A DNA stretch of 64,000 bases from Polaromonas sp. OV174 (GTDB taxonomy: Bacteria > Pseudomonadota > Gammaproteobacteria > Burkholderiales > Burkholderiaceae_C). This document shows positions 10,967-19,730 of this stretch, piece by piece (position 1 is the stretch's first letter; every line of letters starts with the position of its first letter). The position numbers and the translations under genes are program-made. The notes under the pieces were generated by a model. That model made no database searches and was not told the DNA's origin. It worked only from the letters and a program-made list of their open reading frames with translations. The DNA is taken from NCBI RefSeq assembly GCF_900112285.1, contig NZ_FOKZ01000017.1:1-64000 (forward strand), in the 5' to 3' direction.

Positions 10967-12529
10967 ATGACCACCACGACAACATCTATCCGCCAAGCCG
11001 ACCTCATCGAATCCGTTGCCGCCGCCCTGCAATTCATCAGCTACTACCATCCGGCCGACTACATCGCCCACCTGGCGCGTGCCTACGAGCGTGAACAAAG
11101 CCCGGCCGCCAAGGACGCCATCGCGCAAATCCTGACCAACAGCAAGATGAGCGCCACCGGCCAGCGTCCGATCTGCCAGGACACCGGCATCGTCAACGTA
11201 TTTCTGAAAGTCGGCATGGACGTGCGCTGGGAAGGCTTCAGCGGCAGCCTGGACGACGCCATCAACGAAGGCGTACGCCAGGGCTACAACCACCCCGACA
11301 ACACGCTGCGCGCCTCGGTCGTGGCCGACCCGCAGTTCGACCGCAAGAACACCAAGGACAACACACCGGCCGTGATCTTCACGGAAATCGTACCGGGCAA
11401 CAAGCTGGACATCACCGTCGCGGCCAAGGGCGGCGGCAGCGAGAACAAGAGCAAGATGGTGATGCTCAACCCCGGCGACTCCATCGTCGACTGGGTGCTG
11501 AAGACCGTGCCCACCATGGGCGCCGGCTGGTGCCCGCCCGGCATGCTGGGCATAGGCATTGGCGGCACCGCCGAAAAATCCGTGCTGATGGCCAAGGAAA
11601 GCCTGATGGACGACCTGGACATGTACGAGCTGCAGGCCAAGGCCGCCTCCGGCGCCGAACTGAGCAAGGTCGAGGCACTACGCCTGGAACTGTTTGAAAA
11701 AGTCAACGCGCTGGGCATAGGCGCGCAAGGCCTGGGCGGCCTGACTACCGTGCTCGACGTCAAGATCAAGATGTACCCGACGCACGCGGCCAGCAAGCCG
11801 GTCGCCATGATCCCCAACTGCGCCGCCACCCGCCACGCCCACTTCGTTATGGACGGCAGCGGCCCGGTCTACCTGACCCCGCCATCGCTGGATACCTGGC
11901 CCGACGTCAACTGGACACCGGATTACGTCAAGAGCAAAAAGGTCGACCTCAACACCTTGACCAAGGAAGAAGTCGCCAGCTGGAAACCCGGCCAGACCCT
12001 GTTGCTCAACGGCAAGATGCTGACCGGCCGCGACGCCGCGCACAAGCGCATCGCCGACATGCTGGCCAGGGGCGAAAAGCTGCCGGTCGATTTCACCAAC
12101 CGCGTGATTTACTACGTCGGCCCGGTCGATCCGGTCAAGGGCGAAGCGGTCGGCCCGGCTGGCCCGACCACCGCCACGCGCATGGACGGTTTCACCGAGA
12201 TGATGCTGGCCGAGACCGGCCTGATCTCGATGATTGGCAAGTCCGAGCGCGGCCCGGTCGCGATTGAAGCCATCAAGAAACACCGGAGCGCCTACCTCAT
12301 GGCCGTGGGCGGCGCCGCCTACCTGGTGTCCAAGGCCATCAAGACCGCCAAGGTGCTGGGCTTCGCCGACCTGGGCATGGAAGCTATTTACGAGTTCGAC
12401 GTGGTTGACATGCCGGTGACCGTGGCGGTGGACGCCCAGGGCACCAGCGTGCACAACACCGGCCCGGCCGAGTGGCAAAAGAAGATCGCCACGGGCGAGT
12501 TCAAGGGCATTGCGGTCGCAGCGGGTTGA
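10967..12529 (+). CDS. Fumarate hydratase class I (iron-sulfur)
   Basis: 520-residue fused alpha/beta fumarase of the FumA/FumB class, a [4Fe-4S] hydro-lyase converting fumarate and malate. Three cysteines are placed as cluster ligands in this family: C70 (RPICQDTG), C189 (GWCPPGMLG) and C285 (PNCAATRHAH). The spacing of the first two, 119 residues, is the same as I recall for E. coli FumA. The C-terminal beta domain starts near residue 330 and includes GKMLTGRDAAHKR and the late GPAGPTTATRMD block. ATG 10967 is chosen because the family N-terminus follows it; an in-frame extension upstream is not conserved. It is probably in one operon with murI. Tartrate dehydratase is an unlikely alternative. 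Confidence 0.92.
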   Translation: MTTTTTSIRQADLIESVAAALQFISYYHPADYIAHLARAYEREQSPAAKDAIAQILTNSKMSATGQRPICQDTGIVNVFLKVGMDVRWEGFSGSLDDAINEGVRQGYNHPDNTLRASVVADPQFDRKNTKDNTPAVIFTEIVPGNKLDITVAAKGGGSENKSKMVMLNPGDSIVDWVLKTVPTMGAGWCPPGMLGIGIGGTAEKSVLMAKESLMDDLDMYELQAKAASGAELSKVEALRLELFEKVNALGIGAQGLGGLTTVLDVKIKMYPTHAASKPVAMIPNCAATRHAHFVMDGSGPVYLTPPSLDTWPDVNWTPDYVKSKKVDLNTLTKEEVASWKPGQTLLLNGKMLTGRDAAHKRIADMLARGEKLPVDFTNRVIYYVGPVDPVKGEAVGPAGPTTATRMDGFTEMMLAETGLISMIGKSERGPVAIEAIKKHRSAYLMAVGGAAYLVSKAIKTAKVLGFADLGMEAIYEFDVVDMPVTVAVDAQGTSVHNTGPAEWQKKIATGEFKGIAVAAG

Positions 12530-12559
12530 GCAGCAGCGAGAAGCCGATCCCTTCAAGCC

Positions 12560-12646
12560 GGGGCCGCAGATCTGGCTCCGCCAGCCCGCAGGCGCAGCGG
12601 CCCCCGAGGGGCTGGAGCCTGCGGCTCCAAAGCTGCTTGAGCAGCT
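12560..12646. repeat. Repeat family B (reverse copy) and a perfect 20-bp palindrome between fumA and murI
   Basis: CTGGCTCCGCCAGCCCGCAG and GCGCAGCGGCCCCCGAGGGG are the reverse complement of the 3' half of repeats at 42652 and 59364. Behind them lie GGAGCC-TGC-GGCTCC and AAAGCTGC-TTGA-GCAGCTTT (12627-12646), two clean hairpins. They lack a T-run on either strand. Confidence 0.55.
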
Positions 12647-12713
12647 TTGGACAGGCGACAGCGGCGAAGCGTCTCGCGAGCCGCGGCCTGCAAGGCCTCG
12701 GGAGCTACACGCA

Positions 12714-13538
12714 GTGAGCGACCGTGGGGGCCACATAGGCGTGTTTGACAGCGGCATCGGCGGTCTCAGCGTTTTGAAAGCGCTGCGTGCCGAGCTGCCG
12801 CACCAAGACTTCATCTACATCGCCGACAGCGGCCACGCGCCCTACGGCGAGCGTGGTGACGCCCATGTACTGGCACGCTCGCACGCCATCGCCCACTACC
12901 TGATAGCGCAAGGCGTAAAGGCGCTGGTGGTGGCCTGCAATACCGCCACGGCAGCGGCGATAGAAAGCCTGCGCGCCGAGCACCCAGGCCTGCCCATCAT
13001 CGGCGTGGAACCGGCACTGAAACCCGCCGTGGCGCTCAGCCAGACCGGCCATATAGGAGTGATGGCCACGCGCGGCACGCTGGCAAGCGCCAGGTTTCGC
13101 TCGCTGCTGGACACGCAAGCCGGCCTGACCCAGGTGGCGCTGCAAGCCTGTGATGGTCTGGCCGATGCCATAGAAGGCAGCGCTCAAACCGGTGACTTTT
13201 CAAAAACAATAGCACTCTGCGCCCAATACACGGCGGCCATGGGCCTGTTTGGCAGTGAAAACGGGCAGATAGACACGCTGGTGCTGGGCTGCACGCATTA
13301 CCCCTTTGCCAGCAGCCACTTGCGCGCCTTGCTGGGGCCGGAGGTTCGCATCGTGGACAGCGGCGAGGCCGTGGCGCGCCAGACTCGGCGTCTTGTTGGC
13401 AGCGAAGACGCACCCGGAGCTTCGGCCACTCACGCGCAGCTCAGACTCATCACGACCGGTCAGCCCGCCGCACTGCAGGCGGCAGCCGGGCAATGGCTGG
13501 GTTTGTCGTCCAGCGTTGAAAAGCTATCAATTCAATAG
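12714..13538 (+). CDS. murI: Glutamate racemase
   Basis: Cytoplasmic cofactor-independent racemase that makes D-glutamate for peptidoglycan. With a GTG start at 12714 the protein has 274 residues, normal for the family. The motif FDSGIGG (11-17) carries the Asp that assists the first catalytic cysteine, C75 in VVACNTATA. The second catalytic cysteine is in LGCTHYPF near residue 195. The GTG has GGGAG 10 nt upstream; the frame is open into the end of fumA, but that stretch is repeat sequence. The last codons lie inside a family A palindrome, whose AAGCTAT...ATAGCTT supplies the TAG stop. Confidence 0.93.
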   Translation: MSDRGGHIGVFDSGIGGLSVLKALRAELPHQDFIYIADSGHAPYGERGDAHVLARSHAIAHYLIAQGVKALVVACNTATAAAIESLRAEHPGLPIIGVEPALKPAVALSQTGHIGVMATRGTLASARFRSLLDTQAGLTQVALQACDGLADAIEGSAQTGDFSKTIALCAQYTAAMGLFGSENGQIDTLVLGCTHYPFASSHLRALLGPEVRIVDSGEAVARQTRRLVGSEDAPGASATHAQLRLITTGQPAALQAAAGQWLGLSSSVEKLSIQ

Positions 13539-13575
13539 CTTGTTTCGACCGTAGCTATTAGGCTAGAGGCATAAA
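13519..13575. repeat. Repeat family A overlapping the murI stop codon
   Basis: AAGCTAT-CAATTCA-ATAGCTT (13523-13543) contains the murI stop codon. It is followed by GTAGCTATTAGGCTAGAGGC, the GGCTAG tail typical of the family. A possible transcription end for murI. Confidence 0.6.
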
Positions 13576-13592
13576 TCATTGTTATCAAAAAC

Positions 13593-13614
13593 AAAAAAGG
13601 CTGCCTAAAGCAGC
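13593..13614 (-). terminator. Terminator of the RND efflux operon
   Basis: AAGGCTGC-CTAAA-GCAGCCTT forms a perfect 8-bp stem. On the minus strand it is followed by TTTTTTGTTTTTG, the layout of a rho-independent terminator about 60 nt behind the outer-membrane factor gene. A second hairpin (about 13640-13670, CCCCGG/CCGGGG) lies between. Confidence 0.8.
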
Positions 13615-13675
13615 CTTGTGAGGTGTCGCTTGGCTGGCCAAGCTCCCCGGCGCCAAAGCACCGGGGAAGCTGCCA

Positions 13676-15118
13676 TCAAGGCTTGAGCGGGGTTTGCGTC
13701 TGCTGATTTTCTGCGAGCGCCACGGACTCTTTCCAGCCGCCGCCCAGCACCTTGTACAGCGTGACCTGGCTTTGCAACTGGGCCAGCCGGGTTTGCACCA
13801 CGGCCTGCTGGGCGCCGAACAGCGAGCGCTGGGCATCGAGCAAATCGAGGTAGCTGGCCACGCCATTCTTGTAGCGCAGGTCGGACAGTTTGAAACGGGC
13901 CGCCTCCGCACTCGCCTGGCGTTCCTGGGAAGCCAGTTGGTCAACCAGCGTGGCGCGGGTCGCCAGCGCATCGGCCACTTCACGAAAACCGGTCTGTATG
14001 GCTTTTTCGTACTGGGCAATTGCTATGTCGCGATCAGCCTTGGAGGAATCCAGACCCGCCTGATTGCGCCCGGCATCAAAAATGGGCAATGCCAGCTGCG
14101 GCGCCAGGGTCCAGCCCCAGGAGCCACTTTTGAACAGGTCGGACAGATGGCTGCTGGCGCTGCCCGCCCCCACCGTCAGCGAAATTCGCGGGAAAAAGGC
14201 CGCACGGGCCGCGCCGATATTGGCATTGGACGCCAGCAAAAGCTGCTCGGCCTGGCGAATGTCGGGACGGTTGACCAGCAGATCGGACGGTAGCCCGGCC
14301 GGCACATCACGCATGGGTTGCGCCTGGGCCAGCGGCACGAACTGGCTGGACGCCGTCGGCAATTCAGCACCCACAGGCTGGCCCACCAGCAGGACTAGGG
14401 CATTTTCGTCAAGCGCGCGCTGGCGCTGTTGCTGGGCATAGGCGACGCGGGCCGCCTCGGTCAGCGACTCGGCCTGGCGATAGTCCAGCTCCGAGGTCAC
14501 GCCGTTGTCCAGACGCAGCTTGCTCAGCTTCATAGACTCTTCGCGCGTCACCAGGGTCTGGCGCGTGAGCTCCAGCAGCTCCTCGTCGGCCAGAATGCTC
14601 AGATAGGTATTGGCGACCGCCGAAATCAGGCTGATTTGCGCCGTCTTGCGGCCCTCTTCCGTGGCCAGGTACTGGTTCAGCGCGGCCTCTTTCAGGCTGC
14701 TGACGCGGCCGAAAAAGTCCAGTTCATAGGCCGTGACGGCCAAGCCTGCGGTGTACAGGCTTTTGGTGTCAGGCGCACGCGATCCGTTCATGACAGCGCT
14801 GACGCTGGGGTACTGATCGGCCCGGCGGATCTGGTACTGGGCACGGGCCTTTTCGATGTTCAGCACCGCCACCCGAAGGTCGCGGTTGTTCTGCAGTGAC
14901 TGCTCTATCAGCCGCTTGAGTTTGGCGTCTGAAAAGAAGTCCTGCCACGCCACGCTGGCAGCGGGCGTTGCATCTGCCGCCTGAGCCGCGCTGCCGTAGG
15001 TCGGGAAACTGCCGGCAACCGGCGCTGCCGGACGCTCGTAGCTTGGAATCATGGAGCAGCCGGCCAGCAGCGCCGCAGCGCTCACGGCCAGCCATGGGGA
15101 AAGTTTGTTTTTACTCAT
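13676..15118 (-). CDS. RND efflux outer-membrane channel, NodT/OprM-type lipoprotein
   Basis: Outer-membrane factor of a tripartite drug efflux pump, 480 residues. The N-terminus MSKNKLSPWLAVSAAALLAGCS has a lipobox (LAGC) for lipid attachment. Two OEP repeats follow, each with the long coiled-coil helices that form the periplasmic tunnel; recurring motifs are NRDLRVAVLNIEKARAQY, LASNANIGAARAAFFPRI and QYEKAIQTGFREVADAL. The frame is open upstream of the start, but ATG 15118 gives the lipoprotein start and overlaps the end of the pump gene by 8 nt, pointing to translational coupling. Third gene of the operon; a terminator follows. Confidence 0.94.
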   Translation of the reverse strand: MSKNKLSPWLAVSAAALLAGCSMIPSYERPAAPVAGSFPTYGSAAQAADATPAASVAWQDFFSDAKLKRLIEQSLQNNRDLRVAVLNIEKARAQYQIRRADQYPSVSAVMNGSRAPDTKSLYTAGLAVTAYELDFFGRVSSLKEAALNQYLATEEGRKTAQISLISAVANTYLSILADEELLELTRQTLVTREESMKLSKLRLDNGVTSELDYRQAESLTEAARVAYAQQQRQRALDENALVLLVGQPVGAELPTASSQFVPLAQAQPMRDVPAGLPSDLLVNRPDIRQAEQLLLASNANIGAARAAFFPRISLTVGAGSASSHLSDLFKSGSWGWTLAPQLALPIFDAGRNQAGLDSSKADRDIAIAQYEKAIQTGFREVADALATRATLVDQLASQERQASAEAARFKLSDLRYKNGVASYLDLLDAQRSLFGAQQAVVQTRLAQLQSQVTLYKVLGGGWKESVALAENQQTQTPLKP

Positions 15119-18100
15119 GGGACTTACTTTCATTTCCTGTCTCGGCCTCAATGCCAGCCGCCTGGGCATGGGCGGAGTAGATTTTTTGCTGGCGTGCGCT
15201 GCCTTTGAAAAGAGTGCGCACGACCACAAAGAAGATAGGCACAAATATCACAGCCAAGACCGTGCCGGTGATCATGCCGCCAATCACGCCGGTGCCAATG
15301 GCACGCTGGCTGGCCGAGCTGGCACCGCTGGCGATTGCCAGCGGCAGCACGCCCAGCATGAAGGCAAACGAGGTCATGATGATGGGCCTGAATCGCAGAT
15401 GCGCGGCCATCAGTGCCGCCTCGATCACGCTCTTGCCCTGGGCCTGCAGGTCCTTGGCGAATTCGATGATCAAAATAGCATTCTTCGCCGACAAGCCGAT
15501 GATGGTGATCAAGCCGACCTGGAAGTACACGTCGTTGGAATAGCTGCGCATCAAGGTGGCCAACAGGACGCCCAGCACACCCAGAGGCACCACCAGAATC
15601 ACCGACAACGGAATCGACCAGCTTTCATAAAGCGCTGCCAGGCACAAAAAGACCGCCAGGATAGCGAAGCCATACAGAATCATGGCCTGCGAACCCGCCA
15701 GTTTTTCTTCGCGCGACTGCCCGGTCCACTCATAGCCAAAGCCTTTGGGCAGCTGGGCCGCGAGTTTTTCCATTTCGGCCATGGCCGCACCGGTGCTGTA
15801 ACCCGCTGCCGCACCACCGCTGATGCGCATGGCGGGATAGCCGTTGTAGCGAACCGTCTGCATCGGTCCCTTGACCCAGCGCGTCGTGGCAAAGGTCGAG
15901 AATGGCACGGCCTGCCCTTTCACGTTGCTTGCATTGAGCTGCAGCAGGTCGTCCGGCTGCATGCGGGCGGGCGCATCGGCCTGCACCACGACACGCTGCA
16001 AGCGGCCCTGATTTGGAAAATCATTGACATAGCTGGAGCCGAGACTGGTCGACAGCGCCGAATTGATGGCGTCAAAACTCACGCCAAGCGCATTGGCCTT
16101 GTCCCGGTCAATCTCGATCTGCAGCTGGGGCGCATCTTCCAGGCCATCGGGGCGCACCTGTGTCAGCACCTTGCTCTTTGCCGCCAGACCCAGCAACTGA
16201 TTGCGAGCCGCCAGCAAGGCTTCACCGCCAGCGCCGGTTTTATCCTGCAAGCGGAAGGTAAAGCCGCTGGCATTGCCCAGCTCGGGAATCGGTGGCGGGC
16301 TCAAGGGGTAGATAAACGCATCGCGTACGCCAGACAGCGCGCCAAAGGCTCGCCCCGCCAGGGCATCAGCCTTCTGGCTCGGCTCCTTGCGCTCAGACCA
16401 GTCTTTCAGCGTCACGAAAGCCAGGCCGGCGTTTTGCCCCTGCCCGGAAAAGCTAAAGCCCAGCACGCCGACCATGCTCTCGACTTCAGGCTGCTTGAGC
16501 ATGAAACCCTCAACCTGCTGCATGACCTGGGTGGTGCGCTCCAGCGTAGCGCCCGGAGGCAGCTGGACATTCACCAGCAATGTGCCCTGATCTTCGCCGG
16601 GCAGGAAGGAGGTAGGCAAGCGGGTGTAAACCAGCGCCACCACACCGATGATGGCGACATAGATCACCATGTAGCGCCCGGCGCGTTTGAGCAAGCGTGC
16701 GACCAGGCCTTCGTAGCTCTTTGCAGAGCGCGAAAAGCCGCGGTTAAACCAGCCAAAAAAGCCGGTTTTCGCGTGGTGGTGACCCGCTTCCACCGGCTTG
16801 AGCAGCGTGGCGCACAGCGCCGGCGTCAGCGAAAGCGCCAGGAAGGCCGAAAAGCCAATCGAGGCCACCATGACGGCGGAAAACTGGCGATAAATATTGC
16901 CGACCGAGCCGGCAAAGAAAGCCAGGGGCACAAACACCGAAATCAGCACCACGGTCACGCCAATGATGGCGCCGGAAATCTGGCCCATGGCCTTGCGCGT
17001 CGCCTCGAGCGGCGACAAGCCTTCTTCGCTCATGATGCGTTCGACGTTCTCGACCACCACGATGGCATCGTCCACCACGATACCAATCACCAGAACCATG
17101 CCGAACATAGTCAACACGTTGATGGAGAAACCGAGCGCCAGCAGCGTGGCGAAAGTCCCCAACAAGGCGATAGGCACCACGATAGTCGGGATGACGGTAT
17201 AGCGCCAGTTCTGCAAAAACAGAAACATCACCAGGAACACCAGCACCACAGCCTCAACCAGCGTCTCCGCCACCTGTTTGATGGAAATACTGACAAAACG
17301 CGAACTGTCGTAAGGAATGGAATAGCTCATGCCCTTGGGGAAAAAGGGCTTGACCTCCTCCATCTTGGCACGCACGGCCTTGGCTGCGGCCAGAGCGTTG
17401 CCGCCGGGGGCGAGCTGCAGGCCGATACCGATGGCGGGCTTGCCATTGAGGCGGGCCGAGGTCGCATAAGCTTGTGCGCCCAGTTCCACCCGGGCGACAT
17501 CTTTGAGGCGCACCGTGGAACCATCCGTATTGGCGCGCAAGATGATGTTCTCAAACTGCTCAACACTGGAGAGCTGACCATTGACAATCACCGTGGCAGA
17601 AATGCCTTGCCCGGCCACATTGGGTAAGTCACCAATCGAGCCGGAGGCAATTTGCGCATTCTGGCTTCGAATGGCGTTGTTCACATCGGAAACGGCCAGA
17701 GAAAACCCGGAGAGCTTGGCAGGGTCAATCCATATCCGCATGGCACGCTCGGTACCAAACAACTGGGCCTGGCCAATGCCGGGCAGACGCTGCAGTTCCG
17801 GAACCACGTTACGCGCGGCGTAGTCACCCAGCGCCACCGGATCAATCGCCGGGTCGTCCGAGGACAGCATGGTGAACAGCAAGAAGTTCGAGTTGGACTT
17901 GTCCACTCGCACACCCTGCTGCGTCACCGCCTGGGGCAGGCGGGGCGAAGCACGGGAGAGACGGTTTTGCACGTCCACCTGCGCCAGCTCGGCATTGGTA
18001 CCGGGCTGGAAGCTCAGCGTGATGTTGCCGGTGCCGTTGGCCTGCGCCACCGACTCCATGTAAATCAGACCCGGAGAGCCGTTCATTTCGCGCTCAATCA

Positions 18101-18290
18101 CACTCAAAACGCTGTCTTCCAACGTTTTGGCAGAGGCGCCTGGATACGCGGCGGACACCACGATGGTGGGCGGCGCTACTGGTGGATATTGGGCAATGGG
18201 CAGCTGCGTGACAGCCACGCTGCCAAGAACAATGATGAACAGCGCCAGTACCCACGCAAAGATCGGCCGATCAATAAAAAATTTGGCCAT
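15111..18290 (-). CDS. RND multidrug efflux pump, inner-membrane transporter (AcrB/MexB type)
   Basis: Proton-driven multidrug exporter of the hydrophobe/amphiphile family, 1059 residues, the usual length. The N-terminus MAKFFIDRPIFAWVLALFI is typical of AcrB/MexB. Twelve membrane helices and two large periplasmic loops can be traced. The TM4 motif VVDDAIVVVENVERIM carries the two Asp residues of proton relay, and GPSLTPALCA-like and IGLSAKNAILIIEFA blocks mark TM6 and TM11. Located between the adaptor gene (gap 12 nt) and the outer-membrane channel (8-nt overlap). Substrates cannot be read from sequence. The long antisense frame across it is a codon-bias shadow. Confidence 0.96.
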   Translation of the reverse strand: MAKFFIDRPIFAWVLALFIIVLGSVAVTQLPIAQYPPVAPPTIVVSAAYPGASAKTLEDSVLSVIEREMNGSPGLIYMESVAQANGTGNITLSFQPGTNAELAQVDVQNRLSRASPRLPQAVTQQGVRVDKSNSNFLLFTMLSSDDPAIDPVALGDYAARNVVPELQRLPGIGQAQLFGTERAMRIWIDPAKLSGFSLAVSDVNNAIRSQNAQIASGSIGDLPNVAGQGISATVIVNGQLSSVEQFENIILRANTDGSTVRLKDVARVELGAQAYATSARLNGKPAIGIGLQLAPGGNALAAAKAVRAKMEEVKPFFPKGMSYSIPYDSSRFVSISIKQVAETLVEAVVLVFLVMFLFLQNWRYTVIPTIVVPIALLGTFATLLALGFSINVLTMFGMVLVIGIVVDDAIVVVENVERIMSEEGLSPLEATRKAMGQISGAIIGVTVVLISVFVPLAFFAGSVGNIYRQFSAVMVASIGFSAFLALSLTPALCATLLKPVEAGHHHAKTGFFGWFNRGFSRSAKSYEGLVARLLKRAGRYMVIYVAIIGVVALVYTRLPTSFLPGEDQGTLLVNVQLPPGATLERTTQVMQQVEGFMLKQPEVESMVGVLGFSFSGQGQNAGLAFVTLKDWSERKEPSQKADALAGRAFGALSGVRDAFIYPLSPPPIPELGNASGFTFRLQDKTGAGGEALLAARNQLLGLAAKSKVLTQVRPDGLEDAPQLQIEIDRDKANALGVSFDAINSALSTSLGSSYVNDFPNQGRLQRVVVQADAPARMQPDDLLQLNASNVKGQAVPFSTFATTRWVKGPMQTVRYNGYPAMRISGGAAAGYSTGAAMAEMEKLAAQLPKGFGYEWTGQSREEKLAGSQAMILYGFAILAVFLCLAALYESWSIPLSVILVVPLGVLGVLLATLMRSYSNDVYFQVGLITIIGLSAKNAILIIEFAKDLQAQGKSVIEAALMAAHLRFRPIIMTSFAFMLGVLPLAIASGASSASQRAIGTGVIGGMITGTVLAVIFVPIFFVVVRTLFKGSARQQKIYSAHAQAAGIEAETGNESKSHE

Positions 18291-18302
18291 GAAGTGCGCT
18301 CC

Positions 18303-19556
18303 TTACTTCGCAGCCGCTGAAGCAGCGGGAGCGGCAGAACTTGCGGATGCCGCTGGCGCAGCAGCGCCTGCCGGCGTCCAAGGCACGGCCTTCACGGGGG
18401 TTCCCGGTGGAATCATCTGCAGCTTCTGGAAGCCATCGACCATGACCTGCTCGCCTGCCTTCAGGCCGTCCAGAACGACCCACTGCGTGCCTTTGGAGCT
18501 ACCGATCTTGATGTTTCGCGAAGACACCTTGCCATCGGCATCGACCACCATGACGGTGTCACCCTGCGCCGTACGCGTGACGGCCTGCTGCGGCAAGGTC
18601 ATAGCATTGGTCGCTTGCGCCTGCTCCAGACGCACACGCACATAAAGACCTGGCAACAACTGCCCGTCGGGATTGGGTACTTCCGCCCGCAAGGTGATCT
18701 GGCCTGTTGTCGCGTCGACAGTCAGATCTGAAAACAGCAAGCGACCAGGGCGCGAGTATTCTGTTCCGTCTTCCAGCACAATGCGCACGCTCGCAGAATC
18801 TCCACCGGTGGCACGTTTGAACTGGCCGCCCGCCATCGCGGCGCGCAGCTTCATCACGTCCGATGCGGATTGCGTGAAGTTGACGTACATCGGGTTAATC
18901 TGCTGAATCACGGCAAGTTGCGTCGCCTCACCCTGCCCCACCAGGGCACCTTCAGTCACCAACGACCGACCGATGCGACCCGAGATAGGCGCGGTTACTG
19001 CGGCATAACTCAAATTGATATTCGCCGTCTGGACACTGGCTTTACCCACTGCCACATCGGCTTCCGCTTGCTTCTGTGCCGCTACGGCATTGGCATATTC
19101 CTGCTTGCTGACCGCATTGGCCTCGACCAGCGGCTTGTAGCGTTCGGCCAGAGCGGTGGCCTGCGCCAGATTAGCCTCGGCCCGTGCCTGACCCGCTTTG
19201 GCGCTGGCAACAGCGGCTGCGTAAGGCGCAGCATCAATGCTGAACAAGGGCTGCCCCGCCTTCACATCACTGCCCTCGCGAAACAGACGCTTCTGCAAAA
19301 TGCCAGCAGCTCGTGCCCTGACCTGTGCAATGCGCGATGCCTCCAGGCGGCCCGGCAACTCAGTCACCAGACCGACATCGCCCTGCGTCACCGCGACCAC
19401 ACCCACCTGCACGGGTGGTGGCGCTGCACCGGCAGGAGCTCCGCCACCCTTGCCGCACCCAGCCAAAAAGAGAGAAAGTACGGCAACGCCCACAAGCGAC
19501 TGACGGCGCATGAATTTGGGCGGCAAAAAAGTATGGGCAACGCTAGACATAGGCAT
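18303..19556 (-). CDS. RND efflux periplasmic adaptor (membrane fusion lipoprotein, AcrA/MexA type)
   Basis: 417-residue adaptor that links the inner-membrane pump to the outer-membrane channel. After an N-terminal extension, MRRQSLVGVAVLSLFLAGCG is a lipoprotein signal with the lipobox LAGC. The lipoyl/hairpin domain (VRARAAGILQKRLFREGSDVKAGQPLF), a coiled coil, and the beta-barrel region follow. The tail is Ala/Pro/Ser-rich. ATG 19556 has GAGGA 6-7 nt upstream, so I prefer it, although ATG 19511 would place the signal peptide at the very start. First gene of the operon and divergent from the TetR-type regulator, with an AcrR-like operator in between. Confidence 0.93.
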   Translation of the reverse strand: MPMSSVAHTFLPPKFMRRQSLVGVAVLSLFLAGCGKGGGAPAGAAPPPVQVGVVAVTQGDVGLVTELPGRLEASRIAQVRARAAGILQKRLFREGSDVKAGQPLFSIDAAPYAAAVASAKAGQARAEANLAQATALAERYKPLVEANAVSKQEYANAVAAQKQAEADVAVGKASVQTANINLSYAAVTAPISGRIGRSLVTEGALVGQGEATQLAVIQQINPMYVNFTQSASDVMKLRAAMAGGQFKRATGGDSASVRIVLEDGTEYSRPGRLLFSDLTVDATTGQITLRAEVPNPDGQLLPGLYVRVRLEQAQATNAMTLPQQAVTRTAQGDTVMVVDADGKVSSRNIKIGSSKGTQWVVLDGLKAGEQVMVDGFQKLQMIPPGTPVKAVPWTPAGAAAPAASASSAAPAASAAAK

Positions 19557-19674
19557 GCTGGTCCTCGATTTTTTGGGGGAATGACGAATGGTAACGCGCT
19601 ATCGGTCATGAGAAACAAGCCTCTTTACCGACAACGAAAACCGAAAAGCAAGGGTTTTTGCTGATGCTATAGTT

Positions 19675-19698
19675 TACATACATTTGTGAATGTATAAA
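19675..19698. promoter_or_regulatory. AcrR/TtgR-type operator between the RND operon and its regulator
   Basis: A 24-bp imperfect palindrome, TACATACATTTG followed by TGAATGTATAAA. It matches the E. coli AcrR operator as I remember it at 22 of 24 positions, differing only near the right end. It lies 118 bp from the adaptor start and 32 bp from the regulator start, the right place to control both directions. Confidence 0.8.
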
Positions 19699-19730
19699 AA
19701 TTAGCTCAAAATCAAAAATAGGAGACTCCA

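Noticed and set aside
13571-13590. TCATTGTTATCAAAAAC behind murI as a Fur box.
   Set aside because: About 11 of 18 positions match, and it lies between convergent gene ends where no start is near.
15051-17627. An 858-codon open frame antisense to the RND pump gene, rich in His, Gln and Arg.
   Set aside because: It mirrors the codon bias of the efflux gene on the other strand and has no recognisable domain. Similar long shadows occur opposite proV (3281-4648) and the tct genes (51218-52861).
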